A stretch of DNA of 31,859 bases from a virus. A program made the position numbers and the translations under genes. Position 1 is the first letter of the stretch. Each line of letters begins with the position of its first letter. The notes under the pieces are model-generated. The model searched no databases. It had not been told where the DNA came from and saw only the letters and a program-made list of their open reading frames with translations. The stretch lies in IMG/VR virus record IMGVR_UViG_3300005523_000007, positions 1 to 31,859 of that record. One strand, written 5' to 3'. This document shows positions 30,439-31,859 of the stretch, piece after piece.

Positions 30439-31859
30439 ATGTCAGTTAACAAGAATTTTATAGTAAAGAATGGTCTTGAGGTAGCAGGAGATCTTATCTT
30501 TGCCAATGATGCAACCAATAATATTGGTATTGGTACGACCAATGTATTATATACGATGCATGTGGTTGGTGGAATTGGAGCAACCGCTCTAAATGTAACA
30601 GGTGTATCTACGCTTGCCAGTGATGTAACTATTGGTGGTAATCTGCAAGTTGCATCTAATCTGCAATCTACAACTGCAACGATTAATGCACTATCTTTAC
30701 CAGGAACGGTATCTGTTGGTGCATCTAGTTATTCAGGACTAGACGGTCAATATTTAAAATCAACTGGAACAGGGGTTGCATGGGAAAACTTCCCTGTTGG
30801 TAGAACTTCTTTTAATTTTACAGCAACACCAGGTCAAACTGTATTCAATGCCAGTTATAATGTAGGATTGGTTGATATCTTCATTAATGGTGTTAAGTTA
30901 ACTCCCGTTGAATTTACTGCGGATGACGCAGTATCAATTATTCTTGCCGAAGCTTGTTTTGGTGGAGAATCTGTCGATATTCTTGCATATGCAATACAGG
31001 GTCTGGGTGCTGGAAATACTGGCATCACTGGTCTAACGATTCAAGATGAAGGAGTTATAGTTGGCAATCCAGTAAACGTTACTTCACTCAACTTTACTGG
31101 TGCAGCAGTAACCGCAGTTGGTTCTGGTGCTGGCGTAACAGTAACGGTATTTGGTGGTGGAGGACCAGGAGAAGGACTATTTGCATTAACAGATGTAGGT
31201 ATTCATACACTTGCGAATGTTGGTTTAGGAACAACTAATCCAACTGGTTCTCTTTCTGTTCGTGGAAGCGGTATTGATGCCAATCAAATATTTGCATCTG
31301 GAATATCAACTTTTACTGGAATAGATGTCCCTGCAACTAGCACTCTTAGTATAGGATCTAGTGGAAATCCAGCATCCGACGCTATTCATATTTACACCGG
31401 AGTTTCTCCTACAGATTACTTCCGGATGTATGGTTCTGGGAATAATTTATATCTTCGCCATGCTGGTGCATATGCAAATGATATTATTGTAAATGCTAAA
31501 AATAGCGTAACTATCGGTGGTGGAGGAACAACATCGTACTCCATTTTTGCTAATTCTGATGGATCTGCAGGTTTAGCATATACGGGTGCTGAGAAATTAA
31601 GAACTCTTGGTATTGGTGTAACTGTCACGGGCGAACTGAGTGTTTCTGGTAGAATAGTTGGTGCTGCTACAAGCAATATCATTCCATTCTTATTTGGAGA
31701 CTATTCAGATTTACCAAATGCATCTGATTATCACGGAGCATTTGTTCATGTTCACAATGCACAGAAAGGATTCTTTGCCCATGGTGGTCAATGGATCGAG
31801 TTAGTTAATGTTAGTAATAATGTAGTAGGAACTGGAACCGAAACATACAACATTGGCGG
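30439..31859 (+). CDS. Tail-fibre protein, 3' end beyond the window
   Basis: 473 complete codons, open to the right edge. The start (MSVNKNFIVKNGLEVAGDLIFA) and the repeated IGIGTTNVLYTMHVVGG / VGLGTTNPTGSLSVRG segments are fibre shaft repeats. VGRTSFNFTATPGQTVFNASY with VDIFINGVKLTPVEFTADD is a module very common in cyanophage fibres, and FLFGDYSDLPNASDYHGAFVHVHNAQKGFFAHGGQWIELVN is another. It probably lies in the host-recognition apparatus; the receptor-binding end is out of view. A ribosome-binding site (GGTGGAGAG) precedes the ATG, 27 nt after the late box. Confidence 0.82.
   Translation, partial: MSVNKNFIVKNGLEVAGDLIFANDATNNIGIGTTNVLYTMHVVGGIGATALNVTGVSTLASDVTIGGNLQVASNLQSTTATINALSLPGTVSVGASSYSGLDGQYLKSTGTGVAWENFPVGRTSFNFTATPGQTVFNASYNVGLVDIFINGVKLTPVEFTADDAVSIILAEACFGGESVDILAYAIQGLGAGNTGITGLTIQDEGVIVGNPVNVTSLNFTGAAVTAVGSGAGVTVTVFGGGGPGEGLFALTDVGIHTLANVGLGTTNPTGSLSVRGSGIDANQIFASGISTFTGIDVPATSTLSIGSSGNPASDAIHIYTGVSPTDYFRMYGSGNNLYLRHAGAYANDIIVNAKNSVTIGGGGTTSYSIFANSDGSAGLAYTGAEKLRTLGIGVTVTGELSVSGRIVGAATSNIIPFLFGDYSDLPNASDYHGAFVHVHNAQKGFFAHGGQWIELVNVSNNVVGTGTETYNIG

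Overview
The window is part of a T4-like (myovirus) phage genome, most probably a cyanophage of marine Prochlorococcus or Synechococcus. The evidence is a run of T4 core genes in the divergent form known from marine T4-like phages (33, 59, 32, 53, 48, 4, 54, 26-like, 27-like and 5-like), a phoH gene, T4-type late promoters (TATAAATA and close variants), and a small protein ending like CP12, the cyanobacterial Calvin-cycle inhibitor. The DNA is AT-rich and genes are packed, with many ATGA-type overlaps. No gene-free stretch reaches 300 bases.

Layout. 1-3506 (+) is a replication and late-transcription block: the end of phoH, an MGME1-like PD-(D/E)XK nuclease, gp33, the gp59 helicase loader, a DUF1825-like protein, and gp32 with its own sigma70-type promoter. 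3507-6743 (-) is a baseplate/head-completion operon read right to left: gp4, a small unknown gene, gp48, gp53. 6786-20980 (+) is a long late tail/baseplate operon: gp54, a gp26-like tail assembly chaperone candidate with what looks like a programmed -1 frameshift, two large tape-measure-like proteins (the second with two putative peptidoglycan-degrading domains), a gp27-like hub, the CP12-like protein, a gp5-like OB-fold hub protein, a glycine-rich structural protein, a spike/needle protein, and two paralogous structural proteins. A consensus sigma70 promoter at 20977-21005 opens a small non-structural cassette (21032-24051): several small unknown genes, tRNA-Leu(UAA), a compact M20-family amidohydrolase of the allantoate/carbamoylase type, and a 2OG-Fe(II) oxygenase-like protein. 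24109-31859 is the adhesion block: a 1936-residue beta-helix/fibre protein, a small gene on the opposite strand, and a tail-fibre gene that runs off the window. The last two diverge from a perfectly palindromic late promoter.

How it works together. gp32, gp59 and the nuclease serve replication and recombination. gp33 links replication to late transcription, and the TATAAATA sites are its expected targets. The structural genes build the baseplate (53, 48, 54, 27-like, 5-like, spike), measure the tail (chaperone pair plus tape measure), complete the head (gp4) and attach to the host (fibres). The CP12-like protein, the amidohydrolase and possibly the oxygenase are candidate host-metabolism modifiers.

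The observation I rate highest is the frameshift cassette at 8493-8529: a T_TTT_TTC slippery heptamer, a stop codon and a strong hairpin that would fuse the gp26-like protein to the next small frame directly upstream of the tape measure. This is the lambda G/GT arrangement in a T4-like phage. All calls come from reading the sequence and from recalled family knowledge. No database search was run.
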